A stretch of 64,000 bases of DNA from Limnoperna fortunei (taxonomy: Eukaryota; Mollusca; Bivalvia; Mytilida; Modiolidae): the NCBI GenBank assembly GCA_944474755.1, contig OX104112.1, forward strand, positions 50,604,774-50,668,773, given 5' to 3'. Both the position numbers and the translations under genes were made by a program. The notes beneath the pieces were generated by a model that made no database searches, was not told the DNA's origin, and saw only the letters and a program-made list of their open reading frames with translations. Positions 1 to 12,239 of this stretch are shown piece by piece. Numbering within the stretch: position 1 is the first letter of the stretch; the number at the start of each line of letters is the position of its first letter.

Positions 1-894
1 CACAGGTTGTACGTAAAAGTAGTACTATTCAACAGACCTGTTCACGGTTGCCTCATATAGAATTTGAACCGCACATGAATCAGAATAAATTTGGTATTTT
101 TGGAAAGCTTAATATTCTAGGAAACTTGAAAATAAAGATTTATTGGTTTTAAATGAACACAAAAATACTGAGAGTCAATTAGCGACATACACTATTTTTG
201 GACTGAAATAGAAAGTGAAAGTAGATTTTTACACCATGTGGACTTCTGGTTGAGCATTCGTTCTTATATGCAAAGAAACATATTGTGAAATTTTGATAGA
301 ATGTTGACCCAGTGCATATTTACATGGGACAGAAGTGTCACTTTATTTGAAATAAAGAAAAAATTTCTAGGATAAGTCAAAATCATCATATTTAATATAG
401 CTGAAGAGTCCAAAAAACAATGGTGGCCCTACACCTAGTCTACAGTCAGATCCAAAATAGAGTGATTCATCAAAAATAGAGAGTGATGGATTCATACACT
501 TTCATTGAAATTATTTGAACTAAAGAATTGAGTCATTTTTTAATATTGTAAATAACAACTAGTATCTATAATGGTATGCTTATTGTTCATCATGGTTACA
601 ATTTGAATAAAAGTAAAATCATCATTGACCCTTAATCTAAATTATTGCCTGGATTTTTGCCCAAATCCTTACTTATCCTTTGCTTTATAAAGAGGGGGTT
701 GTAGAAAACTCCAAAAGCAATAATTCCAATTCTGAGGTTGAGCCAACATATCCACTGAAATCTCTCTGTGAACAAAGGTATTCATCCAAGACCTACAATA
801 CACAAATATAAATATATAGTGGACATTACAATACAATAAGAATAAGTCCAAAAGAAATCTTTCTCTTCATCACAACGTTTTTTATGTAATTAAC
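1..894. repeat. Linker copy A (partial) of the satellite higher-order repeat
   Basis: This is the distal part of a ~1.5-kb unique-looking linker. Base 1 corresponds to base 2,806 of linker copy B and to about 5,312 of copy C, with only scattered substitutions (for example near 22 and 147). It holds a 60-codon minus-strand ORF (669-851) that recurs identically in all three copies. Nothing in that ORF resembles a known protein, so I treat it as a by-product of recent duplication. The upstream part of the linker lies outside the window. Confidence 0.85.
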
Positions 895-2174
895 TATGCA
901 TAGGGGGTGACTAGGTGATTTACCTTTTAATCAACTTCAGAGTGGATATACAAGGGCAGATGTGTACATATTGGACAGTAGAGTAGGAGTAGGTAATACA
1001 TAGTGTGTGACTAGGTGATTTACCTTTTAATGACTTTCAGAGTGGATATACAAGTTCAGATGTGAACATAGTGGACAGTAGAGCAGGAGTAGGTGATACG
1101 TAGGGTGTGACTAGGTGATTTACTTTTAATGAACTTCAGAGTGGATATACAAGGTCAGATGTGTACATAGGGGACAGTAGAGCAGGAGTAGGTGATACAT
1201 AGGGTGTGACCAGGTGATGTACCTATTGTGACCTTCAGAGTGGATATATGCAAGGTCAGATGTGAACATAGTGGACAGTAGAGTAGGAGTAGGTGATACA
1301 TAGGGTGTTATTAGGTCATGCACCTATTATGACCATCAGAGTGGATATATACAAGGTCTGATGTGTACATAGTGTAAAGTAGAGCAGGAGAAGGTGATGC
1401 ATAGGGTGTGACTAGGTGATTTACCTTTTAATGACATTCAGAGTAGATATACAAGGTCAGATGTGTACATAAGGGACAGTAGAGCATAGAGCAGGAGAAA
1501 GTGATACATAGGGTGTGACTAGGTGATGTACCTATTATGACCATTCAGAGTGGATATATACAAGGTCAGATGAGGACATAGTGGACAGTGGAGCAGGAGT
1601 AGGTGATGCATAGGGTGTGACTAGGTAATTTACCTTTTAATGACCTTCAAAGTGGATATACAAGGTCAGATGTGTACATACGGGACAGTAGAGCAGGAGA
1701 AAGTGATACATAGGGTGTGACTAGGTGATGTACCTATTATGACCTTCAGAGTGGATATATACAAGGTCAGATGTGTACATAGTGGACGGTAGAGCAGGAG
1801 TAGGTGATACATAGTATGTAACTAGGTGATTTACCTTTTAATGACCTTCAGAGTAGATATACAGAGTCAGATGTATACATAGGAGACAATAGAGCAGGAG
1901 TAGGTGATACATAGGGTGTGACTAAGTGATGTACCTATTATGACCAACAGAGTGGATATATACAAGGTCAGAGAAGTAAATAGGGGACAGAGGAGCAGGA
2001 GAAGGTGATGCATAGGGTGTGACTAGGTGATTTACCTTTTAATGACCTTCAGAGTAGATATACAAGGTCAGATGTGTACATATGGGACAGTAGAGCAGGA
2101 GAAAGTGATACATAGGGTGTGACTAGGTGATTTATCTTTTAATGACCTTCAGAGTGGATATACAAGGGCAGATG
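895..2174. repeat. 100-bp satellite array 1 (about 13 units)
   Basis: Tandem units of about 100 bp are recognised by GTGATACATAGGGTGTGACT, then TTTACCTTTTAATGACCTTC, then GAGTGGATATACAAGGTCAG and GGACAGTAGAGCAGGAG. Two unit types alternate: one with GATTTACCTTTTAATGACC and one with GATGTACCTATTATGACC followed by a TATATA-extended segment. Units differ by substitutions and small indels, so the array is not freshly homogenised. The ORF at 1,126-1,323 is a shadow of the repeat. Confidence 0.92.
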
Positions 2175-3700
2175 CTTTCACTATTTAAACCCATTTCAAC
2201 AAGGAAAACTGAAAGGGAGCTCACAAAAAATTCCCTCTTTATCAAATTGAACTCTTTACTGGAAAAAGCGTGATTTTAAATCTGCTCATTCACATTTTCA
2301 TATGATGCACTTCCTTCATATAAAGCTTCAGAAATAGCCATCAAATAGTTTAGGATTTGTGCTTACAAGAGGACAGGCGGACAAGAGGGACAGACAGACA
2401 GGGAGATTCATATATATGGGGTATACTGTTTGCTGGGGATAAAAGAAATAGTAAACTTTCTCCAAGTTATATATGGATTACCATTTTTTTCATCTGTCTT
2501 CTTTTTGTTAACATAATTTTGGCCCTGATGACTCTGTGATCCTTATATAATAAATGGAACACTATCAAACTTCAATGGAGGATGGGTATTGCATTGGGTA
2601 TCTTCCCATCTAATAGTCAATTTGTCCAGTTGTCTTTAATCTGCCAAGGAAAAACATCCATAAATAGTTCACATAATATTCACATAAAAGAGGTTTAGGC
2701 CAGTCTTCATGAAACCTGTCTGACCATTAATTCTGACCCCTTCAGACAAAACATGATAAAACATGTTGTTAATGGAATAAGATCACCAAATACCGGGAAC
2801 CAGTCCACAGGTTGTACGTAAAAGTTTTACTATTCAACAGACCTGTTCACGGTTGCCTCATATAGAATTTGAACCGCACATGAACCAGAATAAATTTGGT
2901 ATTTTTGGAAAGCTTAATATTCTAGGAAACTTGAAAATAAAGTTTTATTGGTTTTAAATGAACACAAAAATGCTGAGAGTCAATTAGCGACATACACTAT
3001 TTTTGGACTGAAATAGAAAGTGAAAGTAGATTTTTACACCATGTGGACTTCTGGTTGAGCATTCGTTCTTATATGCAAAGAAACATATTGTGAAGTTTTG
3101 ATAGAATGTTGACCCAGTGCATATTTACATGGGACAGAAGTGTCACTTTATTTGAAATAAAGAAGAAATTTCTAGGATAAGTCAAAATCATCATATTTAA
3201 TATAGCTGAAGAGTCCAAAAAACAATGGTGGCCCTACACCTAGTCTACAGTCAGATCCAAAATAGAGTGATTCATCAAAAATAGAGAGTGATGGATTCAT
3301 ACACTTTCATTTAAATTATTTGAACTAAAGAATTGAGTCATTTTTTAATATTGTAAATAACAACTAGTATCTCTAATGATATGCTTATTGTTCATCATGG
3401 TTACAATTTGAATAAAAGTAAAATCATCATTGACCCTTAATCTAAATTATTACCTGGATTTTTGCCCAAATCTTTACTTATCCTTTGCTTTATAAAGAGG
3501 GGGTTGTAGAAAACTCCAAAAGCAATAATTCCAATTCTGAGGTTGAGCCAACATATCCACTGAAATCTCTCTGTGAACAAAGGTATTCATCCAAGACCTA
3601 CAATACACAAATATAAATATATAGTGGACATTACAATACAATAAGAATAAGTCCAAAAGAAATCTTTCTCTTCATCACAACGTTTTTTTATGTAATTAAC
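2175..3700. repeat. Linker copy B of the satellite higher-order repeat (complete, ~1.5 kb)
   Basis: The linker starts at CTTTCACTATTTAAACCC and runs to the next satellite array. It is nearly identical to 4,672-6,204. It has no SINE or LINE signature and no recognisable coding domain. An open frame at 2,357-2,539, which begins without ATG, contains a hydrophobic stretch (IWITIFFICLLFVNIILALM). Relative to copy C it lacks the nine bases around ACAAGTAAG just before the stop. Linker and array together make a repeating unit of 2,506 bp from this copy to the next. Confidence 0.85.
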
Positions 3701-4671
3701 TATGCAAAGGGGGTGACTAGGTGATTTACCTTTTAATGAACTTCAGAGTGGATATACAAGGGCAGATGTGTACATATTGGACAGTAGAGTAGGAGTAGGT
3801 AATACATAGTGTGTGACTAGGTGATTTACCTTTTAATGACTTTCAGAGTGGATATACAAGTTCAGATGTGAACATAGTGGACAGTAGAGCAGGAGTAGGT
3901 GATACATAGGGTGTGACCAGGTGATTTACCTTTTAATGACCTTCAGAGTGGATATACAAGGTCAGATGTGTACATAGTGGACAGTAGAGCAGGAGTAGGT
4001 GATACATAGGGTGTTATTAGGTCATGCACCTATTATGACCATCAGAGTGGATATATACAAGGTCAGATGAGGACATAGTGGACAGTGGAGCAGGAGTAGG
4101 TGATGCATAGGGTGTGACTAGGTAATTTACCTTTTAATGACCTTCAGAGTGGATATACAAGGTCAGATGTGTACATACGGGACAGTAGAGCAGGAGAAAG
4201 TGATACATAGGGTGTGACTAGGTGATGTACCTATTATGACCTTCAGAGTGGATATATACAAGGTCAGATGTGTACATAGTGGACGGTAGAGCAGGAGTAG
4301 GTGATACATAGTATGTAACTAGGTGATTTACCTTTTAATGACCTTCAGAGTAGATATACAGAGTCAGATGTATACATAGGAGACAATAGAGCAGGAGTAG
4401 GTGATACATAGGGTGTGACTAAGTGATGTACCTATTATGACCAACAGAGTGGATATATACAAGGTCAGAGAAGTAAATAGGGGACAGAGGAGCAGGAGAA
4501 GGTGATGCATAGGGTGTGACTAGGTGATTTACCTTTTAATGACCTTCAGAGTAGATATACAAGGTCAGATGTGTACATATGGGACAGTAGAGCAGGAGAA
4601 AGTGATACATAGGGTGTGACTAGGTGATTTATCTTTTAATGACCTTCAGAGTGGATATACAAGGGCAGATG
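3701..4671. repeat. 100-bp satellite array 2 (about 10 units)
   Basis: Same ~100-bp unit as array 1. The order of variant units matches array 1 except that about three units are missing. For example, the unit with a shortened TACTTTTAATG and the units around 1,330-1,560 have no counterpart. That explains why the first period is about 2,805 bp and the second 2,506 bp. Unequal exchange between arrays is the simplest explanation. Confidence 0.9.
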
Positions 4672-6204
4672 CTTTCACTATTTAAACCCATTTCAACAAG
4701 GAAAACTGAAAGGGAGCTCACAAAAAATTCCCTCTTTATCAAATTGAACTCTTTACTGGAAAAAGCGTGATTTTAAATCTGTTCATTCACATTTTCATAT
4801 GATGCACTTCCTTCATATAAAGCTTCAGAAATAGCCATCAAATAGTTTAGGATTTGTGCTTACAAGAGGACAGGCGGACAAGAGGGACAGACAGACAGGG
4901 AGATTCATATATATGGGGTATACTGTTTGCTGGGGATAAAAGAAATAGTAAACTTTCTCCAAGTTATATATGGATTACCATTTTTTTCATCTGTCTTCTT
5001 TTTGTTAACATAATTTTGGCCCTGATGACAAGTAAGACTCTGTGATCCTTATATAATAAATGGAACACTATCAAACTTCAATGGAGGATGGGTATTGCAT
5101 TGGGTATCTTCCCATCTAATAGTCAATTTGTCCAGTTGTCTTTAATCTGCCAAGGAAAAACATCCATAAATAGTTCACATAATATTCACATAAAAGAGGT
5201 TTAGGCCAGTCTTCATGAAACCTGTCTGACCATTAATTCTGACCCCTTCAGACAAAACATGATAAAACATGTTGTTAATGGAATAAGATCACCAAATACC
5301 GGGAACCAGTCCCCAGGTTGTACGTAAAAGTTTTACTATTCAACAGACCTGTTCACGGTTGCCTCATATAGAATTTGAACCGCACATGAACCAGAATAAA
5401 TTTGGTATTTTTGGAAAGCTTAATATTCTAGGAAACTTGAAAATAAAGTTTTATTGGTTTTAAATGAACACAAAAATGCTGAGAGTCAATTAGCGACATA
5501 CACTATTTTTGGACTGAAATAGAAAGTGAAAGTAGATTTTTACACCATGTGGACTTCTGGTTGAGCATTCGTTCTTATATGCAAAGAAACATATTGTGAA
5601 GTTTTGATAGAATGTTGACCCAGTGCATATTTACATGGGACAGAAGTGTCACTTTATTTGAAATAAAGAAGAAATTTCTAGGATAAGTCAAAATCATCAT
5701 ATTTAATATAGCTGAAGAGTCCAAAAAACAATGGTGGCCCTACACCTAGTCTACAGTCAGATCCAAAATAGAGTGATTCATCAAAAATAGAGAGTGATGG
5801 ATTCATACACTTTCATTTAAATTATTTGAACTAAAGAATTGAGTCATTTTTTAATATTGTAAATAACAACTAGTATCTCTAATGATATGCTTATTGTTCA
5901 TCGTGGTTACAATTTGAATAAAAGTAAAATCATCATTGACCCTTAATCTAAATTATTACCTGGATTTTTGCCCAAATCCTTACTTATCCTTTGCTTTATA
6001 AAGAGGGGGTTGTAGAAAACTCCAAAAGCAATAATTCCAATTCTGAGGTTGAGCCAACATATCCACTGAAATCTCTCTGTGAACAAAGGTATTCATCCAA
6101 GACCTACAATACACAAATATAAATATATAGTGGACATTACAATACAATAAGAATAAGTCCAAAAGAAATCTTTCTCTTCATCACAACGTTTTTTTATGTA
6201 ATTA
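4672..6204. repeat. Linker copy C of the satellite higher-order repeat
   Basis: A third copy of the linker, almost identical to copy B. It keeps the ACAAGTAAG stretch near 5,028-5,036 that copy B lacks, so its hydrophobic open frame ends four codons later (5,045). The minus-strand 60-codon ORF recurs at 5,980-6,162. No promoter, intron or known domain can be argued for either frame. Confidence 0.85.
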
Positions 6205-9200
6205 ACTATGCATAGGGGGTGACTAGGTGATTTACCTTTTAATCAACTTCAGAGTGGATATACAAGGGCAGATGTGTACATATTGGACAGTAGAGTAGGA
6301 GTAGGTAATACATAGTGTGTGACTAGGTGATTTACCTTTTAATGACTTTCAGAGTGGATATACAAGTTCAGATGTGAACATAGTGGACAGTAGAGCAGGA
6401 GTAGGTGATACATAGGGTGTGACCAGGTGATTTACCTTTTAATGACCTTCAGAGTGGATATACAAGGTCAGATGTGTACATAGTGGACAGTAGAGCAGGA
6501 GTAGGTGATACATAGGGTGTTATTAGGTCATGCACCTATTATGACCGTCAGAGTGGATATATACAAGGTCTGATGTGTACATAGTGTAAAGTAGAGCAGG
6601 AGAAGGTGATGCATAGGGTGTGACTAGGTGATTTACCTTTTAATGACATTCAGAGTAGATATACAAGGTCAGATGTGTACATAAGGGACAGTAGAGCATA
6701 GAGCAGGAGAAAGTGATACATAGGGTGTGACTAGGTGATGTACCTATTATGACCATTCATAGTGGATATATACAAGGTCAGATGAGGACATAGTGGACAG
6801 TGGAGCAGGAGTACGTGATGCATAGGGTGTGACTAGGTAATTTACCTTTTAATGACCTTCAGAGTGGATATACAAGGTCAGATGTGTACATACGGGACAG
6901 TAGAGCAGGAGAAAGTGAGACATAGGGTGTGACTAGGTGATGTACGTATTATGACCTTCAGAGAGGATATATGCAAGGTCAGATGTGAACATAGTTGACA
7001 GTAGAGCAGGAGAAAGTGATACATAGGGTGTGACTAGGTGATTTATCTTTTAATGACCTTCAGAGTGGATATGCAAGGGCAGATGTATACATAGTGGACA
7101 GTAGAGCAGGAGTATGTGATACATAGGATGTGACTAGGTGATTTACCCAATAGGACCTTCAGAGTGGATATGCAAGGTCAGATCTGTACATAGGGGACAG
7201 TAGAGCAGGAGAAAGTGATACATAGGGTGTGACTAGGTGATTTATCTTTTAATGACCTTCAGAGTGGATATACAAGGTCAGATGTGTACATACAGGGACA
7301 GTAGAGCAGGAGAAAGTGATACATAGGGTGTGACTAGGTGATTTAACTTTTAATGACCTTCAGGGTGGATATACAAGGGCAGATGTATACATAGTGGACA
7401 GTAGAGCAGGAGTAGGTGATACATAGGGTGTGACTAGGTGATTTACCCAATAGGACCTTCAGAGTGGATATGCAAGGTCAGATCTGTACATAGGGGACAG
7501 TAGAGCAGGAGAAAGTGATACATACATAAATTGTGACTAGGTGATTTATCTTTTAATGACCTTCAGAGTGGATATACAAGGTCAGAGAAGTAAATAGGGG
7601 ACAGTAGAGCAGGAGTAGGTGATACATAGGGTGTGACTAGGTGATTTACCTTTTAATGACCTTTAGAGTGGATATACAAGGTCAGATTTGTACATACGGG
7701 ACAGTAGAGCAGGAGAAAGTGATACATAGGGTGTGACTAGGTGATTTATCTTTTAATGACCTTCAGAGTGGATATAAAGGGCAGATGTGTACATAGGAGA
7801 CAATAGAGCAGGAGTAGGTGATAGATAGGGTATGACTAGGTGATTTACCTAGGTATTAGAAACTTCAGAGTAGATATGCAAGGTCAGATTTGTACATAGG
7901 GGACAGTATAGCAGGAGTAGGTGATACATAGGGTGTGACTGGGTAATTTACCTTTTAATGACCTTCAGAGTGGATATACAAGGTCAGATGTGTACATGGG
8001 GGACAGTAGAGCAGGAGTAGGTGATACATAAGGTGTGACTAGGTGATTTACCTTTTAATGACCTTCAGAGTGGATATACAAGGTCAGATGTGTACATAGG
8101 GGACAGTAGAGCAGGAGTAGGTGATACATAGGGTGTGACTAAGTGATGTATCTATTATGACCTTCAGAGTGGATATTCAAGGTCAGATGTGTACATACGG
8201 GGCAGTAGAGCAGGAGAAAGTGATACATAGGGTGTGACTAGGTGATTTATCTTTTAATGACCTTCAGGGTGGATATACAAGGTCGGATGTGTACACAGGG
8301 GACAGTAGAGCAGGAGTAGGTGATACATAGGGTGTGATAAGGTGATTTACCTTTTAATGACCTTCAGAGTGGATATACAAGGTCAGATGTGTACATAGGG
8401 GACAGTATAGCAGAAGTAGGTGATACATAGGCTGTGACTAGGTGATTTACCTTTTAATGACCTTCAGAGTGGATATACAAGGTCAGATGTGAACATAGTG
8501 GACAGTAGAGAAGGAGTAGGTGATACATAGGGTGTGACTAAGTGATGTACCTATTATGACCAACAGAGTGGATATATACAAGGTCTTTTGTGTACATAGT
8601 GTAAAATAGAGCAGGAGAAGGTGATACATAGGGTGTGACTAAGTGATGTACCTATTATGACCAACAGAGTGGATATATACAAGGTCTGATGTGTACATAG
8701 TGTAAAATAGAGCAGGAGAAGGTGATGCATAGGGTGTGACTAGGTGATTTACCTTTTAATGACCTTCAGAGAAGATATACAAGGTCAGATGTGTACATAA
8801 GGGACAGTAGAGCAGGAGAAAGTGATACATAGGGTGTGACTAGGTGATGTACCTATTATGACCATTCAGAGTGGATATATACAAGGTCAGATGTGAACAT
8901 AGTTGACAGTAGAGCAGGAGTAGGTGATACATAGGGTGTTACTAGGTCATGCACCTATTATGACCATCAGAGTGGATATATACAAGGTCTGATGTGTACA
9001 TAGTGTAAAATAGAGCAGGAGAAGGTGATGCATAGGGTGTGACTAGGTTATTTACCTTTTAATGACCTTCAGAGAAGAAATACAAGGTCAGATGTGTACA
9101 TAAGGGACAGTAGAGCAGGAGAAAGTGATACATAGGGTGTGACTAGGTGATGTACCTATTATGACCATTCAGAGTGGATATATACAAGGTCAGATGAGGA

Positions 9201-10030
9201 CATAGTGGACAGTGGAGCAGGAGCAGGTGATGCATAGGGTGTGACTAGGTAATTTACCTTTTAATGACCTTCAGAGTGGATATACAAGTTCAGATGTGTA
9301 CATACGGGACAGTAGAGCAGGAGAAAGTGATACATAGGGTGTGACTAGGTGATGTACCTATTCTGACCTTCAGTGTGGATATATACAAGGTCAGATGTGT
9401 ACATAGTGGACGGTAGAGCAGGAGTAGGTGTTACATAGTATGTAACTAGGTGATTTACCTTTTAATGACCTTCAGAGTAGATATACAGAGTCAGATGTAT
9501 ACATAGGAGACAATAGAGCAGGAGTAGGTGATACATAGGGTGTGATAAGGTGTTGTACCGATATGTAGTAGGTGATACATAGGGTGTGACCAGGTGATTT
9601 ACCTTTTAATGACCTTCAGAGTGGATATACAAGGTCAGATGTGTACATACGGGACAGTATAGCAGGAGTAAGTGATACATAGGGTGTGACTAGGTGATGC
9701 ACCTATTATGACCATCAGAGTGGATATATACAAGGTCAGAGAAGTAAATAGGGGACAGTAGAGCAGGAGTAGGTGATACACAGGGCGTGACTAGGTGATT
9801 TACTTTTAATGACCTTCAGAGTGGATATACAATGTCAGATGTGTACATACGGGACAGTAGAGCAGGAGAAAGTGATACATAGGGTGTGACTAGGTGATTT
9901 ATCTTTTAATGACCTTCAGAGTGGATATACAAGGTCAGATGTGTACATACGGGACAATAGAGCAGGAGAAAGTGATACATAGGGTGTGACTAGGTGATGT
10001 ACCTATTATGACCTTCAGAGTGGATATGAT
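6205..10030. repeat. 100-bp satellite array 3 (about 38 units)
   Basis: This is the longest run of the ~100-bp unit. It starts like arrays 1 and 2 and then continues far beyond them. Local sub-arrays occur: the segments near 7,020-7,240 and 7,320-7,540 repeat as a ~300-bp triplet, including the unusual GATTTACCCAATAGGACC variant. The array ends abruptly at GTGGATATGATACAACTTTG. There is no linker after it, so this is the edge of the satellite domain. Confidence 0.92.
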
Positions 10031-10390
10031 ACAACTTTGATTAGTGATAAAGGTTATGTGCTGTTTGATATTGCATACCATGAATAATAATGAAAAAGAA
10101 AGAAAAAAAAACACAAGAGAAACAATCCTGGAAATTGATGTAAATAATGAAAAATGTATGTAACTACTGCGAAATTAATTATTTGTACGGTCCGCCTGAC
10201 TTCTCCCTAGTGTCTCCTGAAGTCTCCCTATCAGGGCCTGACTTCTCCCTGTTTGGCTGCCAGGGAGAAGTCACTTCTCCCTACTTTTTTAGAGTGTGGT
10301 GACCACTGTTTAAATAATTATTTTTTGTTTAAATAATTGACTTAACATTGGGTAGAAATTCAGTACATGTGTATTTGCGAACTTTTTATC
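10031..10390. other. Intergenic; short inverted and direct GACTTCTCCCT repeats
   Basis: There is no gene here. Between about 10,190 and 10,285 the 11-mer GACTTCTCCCT or close variants occur several times in direct orientation and once inverted (AGGGAGAAGTC at about 10,262). This suggests a small fold-back element. The rest is A/T-rich. Confidence 0.5.
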
Positions 10391-10679
10391 ACCACTTGGT
10401 ATTAGGGGCCTCGGTGGCCGAGTGGTCAAGGTAGTTCGTCTACTATTGATCACGTGGTCTGTCAACACTGAGATTGTGGGTTCGATTCTCACTGCAGGCA
10501 GGGGGTACTCGACTCCAATCTTAATTGACACGGATTGCCAATTTTCCTACCGCAGGTCGGGGTTTTCTCCTGGTACTCCGGCTTCCTCCCCAATAAAAAC
10601 TGGATGCCATGATATAGCTGAAATATTGCTGAAAGTGGCGTTAAACACCACCAAACAAACAAAAACCACTTGGTATTAT
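10391..10679 (+). mobile_element. tRNA-derived SINE, intact, with 14-bp target-site duplication
   Basis: The SINE body is about 10,405-10,665. The head looks like a tRNA: an A box TGGCCGAGTGG at 10,415-10,425 and a B box GGTTCGATTC at about 10,479. A conserved bivalve-type body follows (TTTTCTCCTGGTACTCCGGC), then a 3' part ending GTGGCGTTAAACACC and an (ACAAA)n tail. The 14-mer ACCACTTGGTATTA occurs immediately before (10,391-10,404) and after (10,666-10,679), which marks a target-site duplication from LINE-driven insertion. The perfect duplication indicates a fairly recent insertion. ORFs crossing it on both strands are not genes. Confidence 0.92.
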
Positions 10680-11185
10680 TATTTATATTCTTTGTGACTA
10701 AAGACACGATTACATACATGTAATGAGTGCAATTTTTTGTGTGTAGCCTCAATTAAGCCAATGTGGTTCATGCATAAAAAATGCTAAAACTTATTTTGAT
10801 ATTAGAAAAGACATTTAAGTTTTTTAATAGGGCATTTGGCGAATTTAGAGGGGATCAGAGGGGGCTGCCCTCCCTCACCTGCCTTATGAAATAAATCTCT
10901 TGTTGAATATATAGGAAATCACCCTTCGAGGCGTCAATACCCCGATGAAATATTTCCGATTGATCCGCCGATGAGTAGGGCTTGACTTTAACTCTGCAAT
11001 GTTTGATTTACACTACCTTAATTTCCCGTTGACATCGGCATTCGTGAGACTTTTATGGGCTACAAACAAATTATAAACACAAGCGAACTATATATACATG
11101 CATGTTTTCGCGTTACAAAGGTTATGAATGTATTGTTTCAACCTATCAACACTGTAAGCTTCCTCAAACTCAGCTGCTAACTCAC
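10680..11185. other. Intergenic, no gene seen
   Basis: Mixed-composition sequence with no open frame of note. A slightly GC-richer patch at about 10,840-11,060 has no recognisable homology. Confidence 0.4.
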
Positions 11186-11200
11186 GGGGGGGGGGGGGGG
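11186..11200. repeat. Poly-G homopolymer (15 G)
   Basis: An uninterrupted run of 15 G follows CTCAC. Runs like this are prone to slippage and sequencing error, so the exact length should be treated as uncertain. Confidence 0.9.
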
Positions 11201-11240
11201 TAACTTGGTAATTTTTAGGGTGGGGATGTGCCATTTTTTA

Positions 11241-11445
11241 TTTGAATTCAATACCCATATTTATATAAAATTTATATAAAATTTCCAATTTTCATGACCC
11301 ATATTTATATAAAATTTCCAATTTACATGAACCATATTTATATAAAATTTCCAATTTTCATGACCCATATTTATATAAAATTTCAATTTTCATGACCCAT
11401 ATTTATATAAAATGAACAATTTTCATAACCCATATTTATATTCAG
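11241..11445. repeat. AT-rich minisatellite, ~33-bp unit, about 5-6 copies
   Basis: The unit is ACCCATATTTATATAAAATT followed by TCCAATTTTCATG, repeated with small changes. The last copy decays at about 11,445. A lone extra copy of ATGACCCATATTTAT sits at about 11,549. There is no coding potential. Confidence 0.85.
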
Positions 11446-11577
11446 CAAACTTATAAGAAGGTCATATTTTATATACAAAAAATGATAACATATAGTAAAG
11501 AAGAAAACACAATGTCATTATTAAAATTACACTTTATTATATTATAAACATGACCCATATTTATGCTGAAGGGGTCA

Positions 11578-11680
11578 TTGTCGACCTGGGTACTATATCA
11601 GCGTACCCAGGGTACGTAAAATTTGAGAAATGGTACCCAGGGTACTGTCGCTTAACATAAACGTACCCGGTGTGGTAAGT
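11578..11680. repeat. GTACCCAGGGTAC palindrome repeats
   Basis: The near-palindrome GTACCCAGGGTAC occurs at about 11,595 and 11,632. Half copies flank it (CTGGGTAC at about 11,585 and CGTACCCGG at about 11,663). This looks like a small dispersed element rich in inverted repeats. I cannot assign a family. Confidence 0.55.
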
Positions 11681-12019
11681 ATCCGGAGATTACGTTCATT
11701 TCCTTCCCGTATTTGGTCCACAATTATAAATAGAAGAATGGCGGTTTGTTACAGTTTACAGTTACGTTTGTTTTGATTATGTGCATGTTTATTAACACTG
11801 TTGAAAATTAATCTTTGATTATTTAATCGTAATTACAAAAGAATCATTACTGATAGAGTTCATTAAGGTTATTATCATAATTGTATAATTATTAAAGCAA
11901 AATAACGACATAATCGATCATTATTAACAAAGCATTTCTAACTTTTAAACAGCGACAATTAAATTCTGAAAGTAGAAAATATTTATACAAGTTGACAATT
12001 TTATAATATAGTACTTTTG

Positions 12020-12225
12020 GTAAGTGGGGCGATTTTGCTGAAGATGGGGGCGATTTTGTTGTGGGGGCGATTTTGCTTAAAGTGGGGGCGTTTTTGGTGG
12101 GGGCGATTTTGTCAAGTGGGGCGATTTTGCTTTAGGTGGGGGCGTTTTTACAGGGGCGATTTTGCAAAAAGTGGGGCGTTTTTGACGGGGGCGATTTTAC
12201 CGTGGGGCGAATTGACCAGCTACTA
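12020..12225 (+). repeat. G-rich minisatellite built on GGGGCGATTTTG
   Basis: About ten degenerate units of GTGGGGGCGATTTTGC with variable spacers of 5-15 bp. The overlapping 72-codon ORF (12,017-12,235) simply reads the repeat as W/G-R-F motifs and is not a gene. Dense runs of 4-5 G on one strand give G-quadruplex potential. Confidence 0.88.
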
Positions 12226-12239
12226 TAACGCCTAGTCTG

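Noticed and set aside
669..851. Identical 60-codon minus-strand ORF in three linker copies (also 3,474-3,656 and 5,980-6,162)
   Set aside because: Conservation is explained by recent duplication of the whole linker. There is no recognisable domain, splice context or promoter.
895..10030. CRISPR-like regular repetition
   Set aside because: Repeats of ~100 bp are directly adjacent with no unique spacers, and the window is eukaryotic; this is a satellite.
10405..10490. Functional tRNA gene
   Set aside because: A and B boxes are present, but no cloverleaf acceptor stem closes. The sequence continues into a SINE body and tail bounded by target duplications.
12017..12235. 72-codon W/G/R-rich ORF
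   Set aside because: It is a direct readout of the GGGGCGATTTTG minisatellite.
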